Positions 44,136 to 52,751 of a stretch of 64,000 nt of DNA are shown here, in pieces (the first letter of the stretch is position 1; each line of letters begins with the position of its first letter). The stretch is from SG-bin7 sp964498095 (GTDB lineage: Bacteria; Bdellovibrionota; Bdellovibrionia; Bdellovibrionales; SG-bin7). The notes beneath the pieces were generated by a model, which was not told where the DNA came from, searched no databases, and saw only the letters and a program-made list of their open reading frames with translations. A program made the position numbers and the translations under genes. The stretch is taken from positions 1 through 64,000 of the forward strand of contig CAZCFY010000003.1 of NCBI GenBank assembly GCA_964498095.1, given 5' to 3'.

Positions 44136-44984
44136 ATGACAATTTCAAAAAAAGGCATGGCCGCAGTTATACTTTTAAGTGCGGTCCTTCTGTATCAACA
44201 ATGTGGACCTGTAGAGTTTGCCGCCAACACGAAGGGCAATAAGATTTTTGGCTGTGATCCAAATGATCCGCTATGTGTACCACCACCCCAAGTTTCCAAA
44301 CCGGGAGTCGTTACTATATTATTGGCGATGGGTGATAGCGACAATATGCCAAATCCCACCGTTGACCAAGTCTCCGCGCAGGTCGTCGCCGAAGCCATGG
44401 TGCAGTTTTCTTCGCCGGCGGTAAATCCAAAGGTTTTAGTGGTGCTTGACCGCAATAATCAAAACGAATCACCTCTGGATTTTAAAAACCTTTATCAAAA
44501 TTTACTTCGCCGCTACAATCCGAGTTACATGAATGAGCCCATGGGTGGACTTACACCCAGTGATGTCGCCGGCTACGACGTAGTTTGGCTGGTAAACCCC
44601 GGCTATCCCCTCGGAGAAAAAACCACGCACGACACACTTAAGGCCTTTGCCGGTGGCGTGATCTTGTCGGGCGATGACATGACCCGCGGTAATGGTTTTG
44701 ATAATTCAGACCTAACGGGCGCTAAACACGTTAACAACGGCACCGCCGTCAACTGCGGCGGAAATGTATATGATGTCGATAATAATTTATTTTCTAACTA
44801 TTATGACGTGCAATTAGATCCTGACATATTTGCCGATCTGGGTTCGTCACATTTAAGCTTTAAATACGGAAACGACATCGACTTATCGGTTCCCGACCCC
44901 AGCATCGAAGTTTTAGCTTACGCCAAACTTAGTCCCAATGATTGCACCGAAAAACGTCCTGTGATTTTTCGCTATCCGAAGTGA
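44136..44984 (+). CDS. hypothetical lipoprotein, 282 aa
   Basis: Signal sequence with lipobox-like YQQC near residue 23 (MAAVILLSAVLLYQQCGP), followed by CDPNDPLCVPPP, a Pro-rich linker. The globular part (70-282) contains VVTILLAMGDSDNMPNPT, KVLVVLDRNNQN and GYDVVWLVNPGYP stretches of alternating hydrophobic strands, resembling a Rossmann-like fold without a known catalytic motif, plus LSGDDMTRG. Not recognised. It follows the subtilase by 39 bases without a separate promoter, so it is probably co-transcribed. Confidence 0.65.
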   Translation: MTISKKGMAAVILLSAVLLYQQCGPVEFAANTKGNKIFGCDPNDPLCVPPPQVSKPGVVTILLAMGDSDNMPNPTVDQVSAQVVAEAMVQFSSPAVNPKVLVVLDRNNQNESPLDFKNLYQNLLRRYNPSYMNEPMGGLTPSDVAGYDVVWLVNPGYPLGEKTTHDTLKAFAGGVILSGDDMTRGNGFDNSDLTGAKHVNNGTAVNCGGNVYDVDNNLFSNYYDVQLDPDIFADLGSSHLSFKYGNDIDLSVPDPSIEVLAYAKLSPNDCTEKRPVIFRYPK

Positions 44985-45003
44985 AAAAGATTTTTTTAGA
45001 AAT

Positions 45004-45080
45004 TGGCGCGCCCGGAAGGAGTCGAACCTCCGACCCTGTGGTTCGAAGCCACATGCTCTATCCAGCTGAGCTACGGACGC
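45004..45080 (-). tRNA. tRNA-Arg (anticodon UCG), CCA encoded
   Basis: A complete cloverleaf of 77 bases: acceptor stem GCGTCCG / CGGGCGC, D arm with AGCTGGAT, anticodon loop CTTCGAA (anticodon TCG, decoding CGA), TpsiC arm with GGTTCGACTCC, discriminator G, and a genomic CCA. It lies between the cluster and the NYN gene, both neighbours pointing away or independent. Confidence 0.95.
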
Positions 45081-45091
45081 GCTTATGCTGA

Positions 45092-45601
45092 TTAAGACCG
45101 CAAGACGTAGTTTGGGTCAAGGGCAAAGTAAAAATCTGCCGCTTCTTTAACCTCTGGTGAGGTCGCTTCGGGCCAAGACCAGATTTCCACACGGCAGCCG
45201 CGTGATTTTAGGTACCAAACTAGCGGTAAAAAGTCTTTATCGCCACCCATGATGATGGCCACGTCTAATTTTTCAGCCATGGTCACGGCATCAATCGTTA
45301 GAAAGGTGTCGGCATTTTTTGTGGGGCGTTTAATTTCGCCGCCAAGGCCATGCCAAAAAGACTCAAATGTCGCCGAGATTTCTTTGTACTCTGGTTTATA
45401 ATAAAGGATGCGAATAACCTCCCGGTCACCCACCACTTCAAGGATTTTTTTGTAATCAGTGCGGCCTTCGTGATGCTTTAGACCCGACATTTCAATATTT
45501 TCGGCGTCCACGAAAATGCCAACTTTTTGGAATACGAGATTTTTTGATCTCTTGGTCTGTCCCTTATGTTCTTTTGGTTCTTTGTGTTCCTTTTTTCTCA
45601 T
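45092..45601 (-). CDS. NYN domain (PIN-like nuclease) protein
   Basis: 169 aa. IFVDAENIEMSG near residue 30 and IIMGGDKDFLPLVWYLKSRG near 116 give the acidic residues of the NYN/LabA-like RNase fold. The first 25 residues are Lys/Glu-rich. Domain members act in RNA processing or regulation. It starts three bases after the stop of the TPM gene, so it ends that operon. The tRNA gene lies 12 bases further on. Confidence 0.85.
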   Translation of the reverse strand: MRKKEHKEPKEHKGQTKRSKNLVFQKVGIFVDAENIEMSGLKHHEGRTDYKKILEVVGDREVIRILYYKPEYKEISATFESFWHGLGGEIKRPTKNADTFLTIDAVTMAEKLDVAIIMGGDKDFLPLVWYLKSRGCRVEIWSWPEATSPEVKEAADFYFALDPNYVLRS

Positions 45602-45604
45602 CTA

Positions 45605-46213
45605 TTAATTTTCCTTAATTACCAGTCTATTGGATAATTCATCAGTATCAAATTCTTTTTTGGGGAATTTTTCGGCTAAAATCTTGCCGCATTTATCAAC
45701 GGCCTCGATAATACCCGCCTTTAACTGGCCTCTTTTTATGGATGCAGTCATAACAGCGACAATCTCATTCCAAGTCTTAGCTTCGTGATATTGATTTATG
45801 CCCTGATCGGCCAGTACTACTGCCATATGCTCTTCAAATGATAAGAAAAGCATGATACCAGTATTGTCTTTGGTTTTATGAATTCGCGAGCGCGCAAATT
45901 CAACTTCCGCCCGCAAATTGACCTGCTTTTCGGTGTCGCGATCAAATGTTAATAACCGGCGAACGGCTCCATTTTTTGCAAGTAATACTCCAATAACAAG
46001 TGCAATAACAAAGCTCACGGCGAAGTAAATTTCAAAGAACTCCAGCGCCGCGAGGACCATAAGAAATAAAATGGCCGGCACATGCTGATAAGTGCCAGAC
46101 TCTTTGACTAAGACCGGTACGATTTCTCCGCTGGTATTTTTTTCCGCCAGTTGTACGGCTTGCTCAATTTCATTTAAATCATTTTCTGTGAGATATTTAT
46201 TTACCCATTCCAT
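45605..46213 (-). CDS. TPM domain membrane protein
   Basis: 202 aa. Start ATG at 46213 overlaps the TAA of the gene in front (TAATG) with GGGGAG six bases upstream. N-terminal TPM-like half (EIEQAVQLAEKNTSGEIVPVLV), two membrane segments at about 50-84, then a second TPM-like block (NTGIMLFLSFEEHMAVVLAD). This pairs with the upstream TPM protein and LemA, an arrangement widespread in bacteria; function unknown. Confidence 0.8.
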   Translation of the reverse strand: MEWVNKYLTENDLNEIEQAVQLAEKNTSGEIVPVLVKESGTYQHVPAILFLMVLAALEFFEIYFAVSFVIALVIGVLLAKNGAVRRLLTFDRDTEKQVNLRAEVEFARSRIHKTKDNTGIMLFLSFEEHMAVVLADQGINQYHEAKTWNEIVAVMTASIKRGQLKAGIIEAVDKCGKILAEKFPKKEFDTDELSNRLVIKEN

Positions 46214-46941
46214 TACCATCTCCCCGAAGCGCCACCGCCAGAAAATCCACCGCCGCCACCGCCCCAACCGCCGGATGAGCCGCCCCAAGACCTGCCACCG
46301 CCATACCCTCGATGATAACCGCCACCCGGGATTCCAATAAAAAGAAAAGGAAATTTAAAAAACATGAAAACTAAAAATAGAAAAAATAAAAATTTAACCA
46401 GTGGCGGAAAGCGCGGCAGCTCATCGGAATAGCGGGCGCGGGAGCGTTTTCCGCCCGCGCCAAATGGCACATCTTTATTAATTATGTTTGCCGCTTCCGC
46501 GAGCCCAGCGGCGATCCCATCGGCAAAGTTTCCGCGGCGAAACTGCGGAATCATTATGTCTTCGATGATGCGTTTGGCGCGCACATCGGGTAATTCTCCT
46601 TCTAACCCCTGCCCCACTTCAATTCTCACCGCGCGCTCATCGCGGGAAATCAAAATAAGTAACCCCTCGTCGCCCTTGGCGGATCCCAGCTTCCATGCGT
46701 CAGCGACCTTAATGGAAGCTTCCTCTATCGTAAGACCTTCCAGCGATGGCATCAATAACACCCCCACCTGGGGGCCGCCGCGCTCGCGGTAATTACGAAT
46801 CAAATCACTTAACTGGTTTCTTTCATTTGCTGATAAGAGCTGAGCCGTATCAACTACAGGTGCATCCAGCGGCGGAATTTTAAATTCCGCCAACGCCACG
46901 GATGTAAGTAACAAGATACTAAAACTTATAAGGCGAATCAC
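46213..46941 (-). CDS. secreted TPM domain protein (YgcG family)
   Basis: 242 aa. Signal peptide MIRLISFSILLLTSVALA, TPM domain at about 25-160 (DTAQLLSANERNQLSDLI, GPQVGVLLMPSLEG, VEVGQGLEGELPD-type blocks), a membrane helix at about 180-205 and a Gly/Ser/Trp-rich tail ending GGGASGRW. A typical YgcG/LemA-associated protein. Its start overlaps the end of lemA by four bases. Confidence 0.85.
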   Translation of the reverse strand: MIRLISFSILLLTSVALAEFKIPPLDAPVVDTAQLLSANERNQLSDLIRNYRERGGPQVGVLLMPSLEGLTIEEASIKVADAWKLGSAKGDEGLLILISRDERAVRIEVGQGLEGELPDVRAKRIIEDIMIPQFRRGNFADGIAAGLAEAANIINKDVPFGAGGKRSRARYSDELPRFPPLVKFLFFLFLVFMFFKFPFLFIGIPGGGYHRGYGGGRSWGGSSGGWGGGGGGFSGGGASGRW

Positions 46942-47522
46942 ATTTTCACTTCGGGAGCTTTTTCGACATTCTCATCTTTAGGAGCATCCCACTGCGGCAT
47001 TTTTTCAAAGTGGTAAAGTAAACTATTAGTCCAACTTTCCGGCGGCACGGTAATGAGATTGTTAAAGAGTTTAATTTGCTCAATGTAGCGCTGTCGCGCG
47101 ATTGTAATTCGATTCTCAGTGCCTTCGAGCTGCGCCTGAAGATCCCTAAAATTTGCATCCGCCTTTAAGTTGGGATAATTTTCGCTCACCATTAAAAGCC
47201 GTCCTAAGGCCTGCGAGAGCGCGCCTTGTGCCGCCTGAAAATCGGCTAGCTTCTGGGGCGTCACTTTCGTGGGATCAATCGTAACTTGCGTTGCACGCGC
47301 CCGGGCCGAAACCACAGCGTCTAAAGTTTCTCGTTCATGTTTGGCGTAACCCTTAACTGTATTTACAAGATTGGGAATCAAATCGCCGCGTCGTTTGTAT
47401 TGATTTGTCACTTCCGCGAGTGCGGCATCAACTTCGTTTTTACTTTGCGGAATAGCCCGCCAACCACAACTTGCTAAAGCCAGAAAACTAATAATCACTA
47501 AACCTTGGATAACATTCTTCAT
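46938..47522 (-). CDS. lemA: LemA family lipoprotein
   Basis: 194 aa. Lipoprotein signal MKNVIQGLVIISFLALASC (lipobox LASC), then coiled helices with VTNQYKRRGDLIPNLVNTV, the LemA signature, and LQAQLEGTENRITIARQRY. AGAGG precedes the ATG. First gene of lemA-TPM-TPM-NYN. LemA function is unsettled; most members are membrane-linked. Confidence 0.93.
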   Translation of the reverse strand: MKNVIQGLVIISFLALASCGWRAIPQSKNEVDAALAEVTNQYKRRGDLIPNLVNTVKGYAKHERETLDAVVSARARATQVTIDPTKVTPQKLADFQAAQGALSQALGRLLMVSENYPNLKADANFRDLQAQLEGTENRITIARQRYIEQIKLFNNLITVPPESWTNSLLYHFEKMPQWDAPKDENVEKAPEVKM

Positions 47523-47684
47523 CGCTAACCTCTTTTTTTAACTCCGTCTATTATGGGTGGATTTCGTGACTTGGCAAGGGGAACTCCAGGAATTATGTTA
47601 CAAAACACTTCGCTGGGGCAAATTGCATAGATAATTGTCAATGAAGTTTCACGGAGCAATATTCAAGTAGCGATGGGAGCCGAT

Positions 47685-48125
47685 TTATACTTGTGACTCT
47701 GGCGCCGGAAATCGAGTGCCGCCAGTTCGCGCCCGCGTTTCGAAGGTAGGGCCATGCAAAGTTTTTGCTAAAGTCTCAAATTTCCCTTTTCCATGCCGGG
47801 CAATGACTTTGGTATGAATGTTCCCACGAATATTAAAGTCACCGATCACTTCGATATACCAAGGATCTAAAAGCGCAATCAAATCGCTCATGATGATATT
47901 GGTCACATCTTCGTGAAAGACACCCTTATCACGAAAATCATTTATATAAAGTTTTAAAGATTTTAATTCGACACATTTTTGATCAGGCACGTAGCGCACA
48001 AATAACGTGGCAAAATCGGGAAATCCCGAGCGCGGGCAGAGACATGTAAATTCGGGACACACAAATTCCACTTCATATTGGCGGTCAGGGGTACGGTTGG
48101 GAAAACTTTCAAGGCGATTCGACAT
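47685..48125 (-). CDS. queF: 7-cyano-7-deazaguanine reductase
   Basis: 146 aa. Reduces preQ0 to preQ1 with NADPH for queuosine in tRNA. The nucleophilic cysteine is at about residue 30 in FTCLCPRSGFPDFA, and SLKLYINDFRDKGVFHE near 57 carries the substrate glutamate and NADPH motif. Single-module length, as in Bacillus. Starts within the end of trmH (17-base overlap). With queA at 1.3 kb the organism makes queuosine. Confidence 0.96.
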   Translation of the reverse strand: MSNRLESFPNRTPDRQYEVEFVCPEFTCLCPRSGFPDFATLFVRYVPDQKCVELKSLKLYINDFRDKGVFHEDVTNIIMSDLIALLDPWYIEVIGDFNIRGNIHTKVIARHGKGKFETLAKTLHGPTFETRARTGGTRFPAPESQV

Positions 48126-48759
48126 TAACGACTCCTAACAATTGTTCGGCATTAGCTAAAGACTTTAATAACAGTTTTCCACGGTAAAAGTTTTGTATTT
48201 CTGGTGCCTCGGCTTCCAATTTTTGGCGCGCTTGATACATTGAAATTGCCGCCGCGACCGAAATATTAAAACTTTGCGAAAAGCCATGCATGGGAATATA
48301 AACGGTGCCATCGCAAAGTTCAGCGATATCGGGCTTTACTCCGTCTTTTTCATTGCCAAAAACCAAGGCGGTGGGTTTAGAAAAATCTACGGCATTGATT
48401 GAAATAGCGTTTTCAAATCCCGTGCTATAGACACGGTATCCCCGCGTTTTTAAAGCACTCACAACTCCGGGATCGGCCCACGTAAAAATATCTAGCCACT
48501 CATCAGCGCCGCGAGTTACTCGATTTGCCACACGAAAGCGTTCATTACGTTGAATCAAATGAATTTCGCCGACCCCCATACCTTCGGCGCTTCTTAAAAC
48601 GGCGGAGATATTACCGCGGTCATAAATGTCTGACAGGACTGGAATGAATTTATGGGTGCGATTTTTTGCAACAGTTTGAATGCGCTCTAGCCGGGCAAGT
48701 GTCACAAAAGTACTCAGCGCCCGCCAAACTGCATCGGGATCATAATTTTCGCTGCCCAC
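48109..48759 (-). CDS. trmH: TrmH-family 2'-O-ribose tRNA methyltransferase
   Basis: 216 aa from the GTG at 48759. SPOUT fold with motif 1 DRGNISAVLRSAEGMG near residue 48, motif 2 ALVFGNEKDGVKPDI near 131, and motif 3 PMHGFSQSFNISVAAAI near 156; these form the S-adenosylmethionine knot. Likely the tRNA G18 enzyme. The GTG has no ribosome site; 16 codons further up an ATT at 48807 has GGGGG five bases before it and the N-terminus SYENYLKELTSL fits relatives, so the real start may be ATT. Confidence 0.9.
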   Translation of the reverse strand: MGSENYDPDAVWRALSTFVTLARLERIQTVAKNRTHKFIPVLSDIYDRGNISAVLRSAEGMGVGEIHLIQRNERFRVANRVTRGADEWLDIFTWADPGVVSALKTRGYRVYSTGFENAISINAVDFSKPTALVFGNEKDGVKPDIAELCDGTVYIPMHGFSQSFNISVAAAISMYQARQKLEAEAPEIQNFYRGKLLLKSLANAEQLLGVVNVESP

Positions 48760-48819
48760 AGAAAGTCTAAGACTTGTAAGTTCTTTGAGGTAGTTTTCGT
48801 AGGAAATGGGAGCCCCCTA

Positions 48820-48849
48820 TTGACGGCACAAACGTTTTAGTCTTTACAT
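48820..48849 (+). promoter_or_regulatory. candidate promoter for the glycosyltransferase gene
   Basis: TTGACG at 48820-48825, 18 bases, TTACAT at 48844-48849. The predicted transcript begins about six bases before the ATG at 48862, and no Shine-Dalgarno sequence is present, so the mRNA would be nearly leaderless. The divergent trmH ATT start region lies just upstream. Confidence 0.45.
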
Positions 48850-48861
48850 ATCCAATTCCAT

Positions 48862-49716
48862 ATGGTCCGTCAAAGTTTGAACCCCGAGATTGATGCAATT
48901 ATCCCCACTTTTAACCGCGCCGAGGTTTTACCGAGGGCCATTCAAAGTGTTTTATCCCAAACCTATCCTGTAAAAAATATCTGGATCATCGACGACGGCT
49001 CTACCGACCATACTTTAGAGGTTTTAACGCCCTACCTGCAGCAAGATCAGGTCAAATTCGTAAAGACGGCTAATCTTGGGGTCAGTCACGCGCGAAATCT
49101 CGGAGTGGGTTTAAGTTCTAGCCCTTGGGTTGCATTTCTAGATTCTGACGACGAGTGGTTACCGGAGCGTTTGGCAAGGCAAGTTCAAGTATTAACGGAA
49201 AATCCAGAACTCAACCTGGTTCATGGCGAGGAAATTTGGATCCGCAATGGGGTACGTGTCAACGCACACAAAAAACACCAGAAGTCGGGTGGAAATATTT
49301 TTGAGAAATCACTTTCGCTATGTTTAATTTCTCCTTCCGCGACACTTCTTCGCAAAAGCACCTTACTTGAACTCGGCGGCTTTCGCGAAGACTTTCCCGT
49401 CTGCGAAGATTACGATTTGTGGCTAAAGTTTTGCGCCCGCTATCCCGTAGGTTTCGTCAGTGAACCGATCATTCGTAAATATGGCGGTCACGAAGATCAA
49501 CTTTCAAAAAAGTATTTTGCCATGGACTACTGGCGCGTAAAATCTTTAGACGCATGCCTTAAGTCGCCGCATTTAAGTTTTAGCATGAAGAAAAAAGTCC
49601 AGCGGCTCATCATTAGTAAGTCCGAAATTCTTTTAAACGGTTACCAAAAACACGATAACCGCCGGGATTTTTCTGAAATTGAAAATATCTATAAGAGTGT
49701 GGCTTTACTGACTTAA
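48862..49716 (+). CDS. family 2 glycosyltransferase
   Basis: 284 aa, GT-A fold. DAIIPTFNRAEVLPRAIQSV at the N-terminus, WIIDDGSTD near residue 41, FLDSDDEWLPERLA near 92 (metal-binding Asp-x-Asp) and EDYDLWLKFCARYP near 186. Transfers a sugar from a nucleotide donor; acceptor unknown. The C-terminal segment is basic and may touch the membrane. Its end overlaps the end of the acyl-CoA dehydrogenase gene by 12 bases, tail to tail. Confidence 0.9.
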   Translation: MVRQSLNPEIDAIIPTFNRAEVLPRAIQSVLSQTYPVKNIWIIDDGSTDHTLEVLTPYLQQDQVKFVKTANLGVSHARNLGVGLSSSPWVAFLDSDDEWLPERLARQVQVLTENPELNLVHGEEIWIRNGVRVNAHKKHQKSGGNIFEKSLSLCLISPSATLLRKSTLLELGGFREDFPVCEDYDLWLKFCARYPVGFVSEPIIRKYGGHEDQLSKKYFAMDYWRVKSLDACLKSPHLSFSMKKKVQRLIISKSEILLNGYQKHDNRRDFSEIENIYKSVALLT

Positions 49717-50910
49717 GATCGCGCCGTGTTTTACTAAGTCGTTGGTAATATTTTTTTGATGCGCCTCTAAAGTTCCGCCGCCAATTTCCAATAGTTTAGC
49801 GTCCCGCCAAAGACGTTCCACGACGTACTCACCGACGTAGCCATAGCCGCCTAAGACTTGCATCGCGCGGTCAGCAACGTTTTTACCCATGGTCGTGGCC
49901 ACTAGTTTTACTCCGTCAGAATCAAGACGTAATCCGTATTGATCTAACTTCAACCGGCGCGCCGTTTCGTAAACATAACAGCGTGATGCCATATATTCAG
50001 CGTAAGAGTCTCCGATGTAACGCTGAATTTGCCCGAACTCCCTGAGGTGTTTACCGAACGCTTGGCGCTCATTGGCGTAACGGTTCATGACCTCAAGACT
50101 GCGTTTGGCAATTCCCAGGCTCATCGCGGCTAAAGTCAAACGCTCTAGCTGTAGGTTGCGCATCATGTGGGTTATAGAATCACCAAGTTTACCCACCAAA
50201 CGGTCTTCTCCTATTTTACAGTCAGTAAAAACAAGTTCTGCAGTATTTGAAGCGCGCATGCCGGTTTTATCGCGAATTTTTTGGCCGACGGAAAATCCTT
50301 TATCGTTTTTTTCGACGATAAAAGTAGAAATTTCGGGACGCCCTTTATTAGTTCCCGTGCGGGCATAAACCCAAACCATATCGCAAGCTGTGCCTTCATC
50401 ATCGATACAGCCATTGGTGATCCACATTTTCTGACCGTTTAACGTGAACTGTTTTCCGCCTGCCACCGCCGTGGTGCTCATTCCCAAAACGTCGGTGCCG
50501 ACATGAGGTTCTGACATGGCCATGGCACCTACCCACTCGCCGCTACAAAGTTTTGGCAAATATTTTTGTTTCTGTTCTTCGCTGGCATTAACGGCACAAT
50601 TATTTACACACAACATGGAGTGCGCTAAATACGCCAGGCATAGGCCAGGGTCAGAATAAGATAATTCTTCGTGAGCAATTACCGTGGCGAGCGCATCCAT
50701 ACCGCTGCCGCCGTAATCTTGACTAACGGTAATTCCTAAAAGCCCTAACTCGCCTAATTTTCTAAAGAGTGGCAAATTAAACTTTTCTTCGCGGTCAAAT
50801 TTTGCGGCCTGAGGTTCCACTTCGGCCTTAACGAATTGCCGCACAGTTTCGCGCAGCATTTTATGATCTTCGGTAGGATTAAAAAGATCGTAACTTGAAA
50901 AATCTGCCAT
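49705..50910 (-). CDS. acyl-CoA dehydrogenase
   Basis: 401 aa, starting at the ATG at 50910 with GGAGG six bases in front. Three-domain acyl-CoA dehydrogenase: YGGSGMDALATVIAHEELS, AMSEPHVGTDV, KMWITNG (FAD site), ERQAFGKHLREFGQIQRY, and the C-terminal LEIGGGTLEAHQKNI. FAD-dependent alpha,beta desaturation of acyl-CoA. The overall likeness is to isovaleryl-CoA dehydrogenase, but chain specificity is not readable; no adjacent leucine-degradation genes were seen. Confidence 0.93.
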   Translation of the reverse strand: MADFSSYDLFNPTEDHKMLRETVRQFVKAEVEPQAAKFDREEKFNLPLFRKLGELGLLGITVSQDYGGSGMDALATVIAHEELSYSDPGLCLAYLAHSMLCVNNCAVNASEEQKQKYLPKLCSGEWVGAMAMSEPHVGTDVLGMSTTAVAGGKQFTLNGQKMWITNGCIDDEGTACDMVWVYARTGTNKGRPEISTFIVEKNDKGFSVGQKIRDKTGMRASNTAELVFTDCKIGEDRLVGKLGDSITHMMRNLQLERLTLAAMSLGIAKRSLEVMNRYANERQAFGKHLREFGQIQRYIGDSYAEYMASRCYVYETARRLKLDQYGLRLDSDGVKLVATTMGKNVADRAMQVLGGYGYVGEYVVERLWRDAKLLEIGGGTLEAHQKNITNDLVKHGAILSQ

Positions 50911-50955
50911 TAAGGCCTCCAATTTTAGGAAGCCCTAGTCATATTCAATTTCTAA

Positions 50956-52236
50956 TTATAAGTCAAAAGAGATGCCGACGTTACCAATAAAGCCTTGGGT
51001 AGTACCACTCATACCGTTAGCACTAAAAGTATCGCTGAGGCCTCTTAAGAAATAGCCTTCGATTATTATGGCCATGGCGTCGCTTACTTTAATACGTCCA
51101 CCCACACCTAAAGTGGCTAAGACTTCATACTTTTGATACAAGTTTCCCACGTCACTAGACGCATCCGGAAGTAAAGTGCCATAGGTTTCTTGGCGCGCCG
51201 AAGTCATAATAAGTGGCCACAGTCCCGCTTTCGCAAAAAGAGAAGATGTGTAGCGTTCCATAAAATTATAAATCCCGACAAGTGGAATAGCGACGTAATC
51301 ACGATCAACGTATTCCATATAATTATCGCCGGTACCGTAGAGAGCAAAGTTTTGGACCTCGCGCTTTATACCTGAGCGGACATAAAGGAGCCCGGTCTCT
51401 AATTGCCAGCGGCCGCGGCCTATGTCGGCGATCACACCACCGGTAAAGCTATCACTTGCTTCCCATTCTTTGGCGCCACGATTAAACTGATCCGAGCTAT
51501 CTGTTAAAGAAACAACGCCATAACCGCCCACGGGCGCTATGGAAATCCAACTGTTGCTTTTTGAGTAACTCACTGGGACGGACTCATAAACCGTTGAAGA
51601 TTTTTGCACGGTTAAGGGAGCTGGCTCGGAGGTTTTTGCTGATTCTGGCTGAGTGACAACACTGGGTTCAACAAAATCATTTTCAAAAGAGTCAAATGTA
51701 GTGCCAGCGACGGTCCCTTGCACTACGGATTTTTTTACCGGTTTGGCGTTTTTTAAGTTACTGCCACCGGCTTGCGCCGCAAAAGACGTTGGCTCAGCGC
51801 CGGCGTTTTTAGCCACGAAAGCGTCTTGCTTTTTACGGCGGTTTTTCGCGCGGCTACCTTCGGCTTTAACAAATTTGCGCTCATACTTATCCACTTGGTC
51901 AAGATCGGAAAGATCTTTTAACTCGTTAAAGAAATCATCCTCAGAGCGTTTCGTTTTTTTCTTGTAATTATTGTATTCAACGTTGGCAAACATGTCGTTA
52001 ACTTCGCCATACTTCTTGGATTTCTTCTTTTTAGGTTTAACCTTTGCCACTTTCTTAGCTTTCAGATTTAGCTTTTTACCTAAATCCTGGCTCTTAGCCA
52101 TTTGTACGGCCGGTGTCTTTTTTTCGACTTTCTTACGGTGGCGGATTTTTCTTAAACCAAACTCCATCTCGTCTTGCGCAAATGCAATTCCAAAAACTAG
52201 AGTTACCATCAGAACTATAGAAGATATCGTTTTCAT
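50956..52236 (-). CDS. secreted lysine-rich N-terminal outer-membrane-like protein
   Basis: 426 aa. Signal peptide ending FGIAFAQ; residues 25-170 are extremely Lys/Glu-rich and probably disordered (KKVAKVKPKKKKSKKY), followed by a linker and, from about 230 to the end, amphipathic strands ending in aromatic residues (SWISIAPVGGYGVVSL, ETGLLYVRSG, GVGGRIKVSDAMAIIIEGYF), typical of an outer-membrane barrel of OmpA or surface-antigen type. A basic tail in front of a barrel is unusual. AAAAGGA precedes the ATG. Function unknown. Confidence 0.7.
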   Translation of the reverse strand: MKTISSIVLMVTLVFGIAFAQDEMEFGLRKIRHRKKVEKKTPAVQMAKSQDLGKKLNLKAKKVAKVKPKKKKSKKYGEVNDMFANVEYNNYKKKTKRSEDDFFNELKDLSDLDQVDKYERKFVKAEGSRAKNRRKKQDAFVAKNAGAEPTSFAAQAGGSNLKNAKPVKKSVVQGTVAGTTFDSFENDFVEPSVVTQPESAKTSEPAPLTVQKSSTVYESVPVSYSKSNSWISIAPVGGYGVVSLTDSSDQFNRGAKEWEASDSFTGGVIADIGRGRWQLETGLLYVRSGIKREVQNFALYGTGDNYMEYVDRDYVAIPLVGIYNFMERYTSSLFAKAGLWPLIMTSARQETYGTLLPDASSDVGNLYQKYEVLATLGVGGRIKVSDAMAIIIEGYFLRGLSDTFSANGMSGTTQGFIGNVGISFDL

Positions 52237-52475
52237 AACTGTCCTTTTATAGGTTTAACGAAACTTAAAATTGCAGGTGATATACCATCTATAATACCTC
52301 AAAGAAGATATATGCGCTTTTAAAGCCCCTATAATTAATTTAAAGCCTGGCCCCCGTTCCCGCCGCCAATTCGCGGCCCCTGTCTAAGCTTGCGACATTA
52401 TTAATTGGCCCGAAAATGCTAGTGCAATGCCCGCTGAAGAATAAATAAAATTTAAATATAGATTTGGGGGAAAAG
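52237..52475. other. 239-base intergenic region
   Basis: Divergent region between the Lys-rich protein and the 61-aa membrane protein. AT-rich except a GC-rich patch near 52347-52380 (CCCCCGTTCCCGCCGCC). No clear gene, hairpin or strong promoter was found. Confidence 0.4.
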
Positions 52476-52661
52476 ATGAGAGCTAGAAATTTTGAATCTT
52501 CTTTTTGGTATGATCTAAAACCATTTGGGTATTTCTGCGTGGCCGGCACGGCCATGAGAAAAGCCGACGACATGATGATGTATTACGCCGCTTCACTTCT
52601 ATTGGTAGCCTCGCTCATTATCGTATACAAACGACTGCAGTACCGCGGTTACCTTCCTTGA
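52476..52661 (+). CDS. small membrane protein, 61 aa
   Basis: ATG at 52476 with GGGGGAAAAG directly in front, a strong site. Two parts: a cytoplasmic-looking N-terminus (MRARNFESSFWYDLKPFGYF) and one hydrophobic helix at about 39-53 (YYAASLLLVASLIIVY) followed by a basic end. It may be a small membrane peptide that acts with another protein. Not recognised. Confidence 0.6.
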   Translation: MRARNFESSFWYDLKPFGYFCVAGTAMRKADDMMMYYAASLLLVASLIIVYKRLQYRGYLP

Positions 52662-52751
52662 AAAAAAAGGTCGTAAACTTCCTACATATTTTCGCGGCAG
52701 GTTAACTTTTTTAGTGGACAACATGGGATTCAAACGCCAGTGTCCTTCTAA

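Noticed and set aside
52400..52440. TTGGCCCGAAAATGCT as a third sigma-54 promoter
   Set aside because: The GG-to-GC spacing is off by one, so it does not fit -24/-12 geometry.
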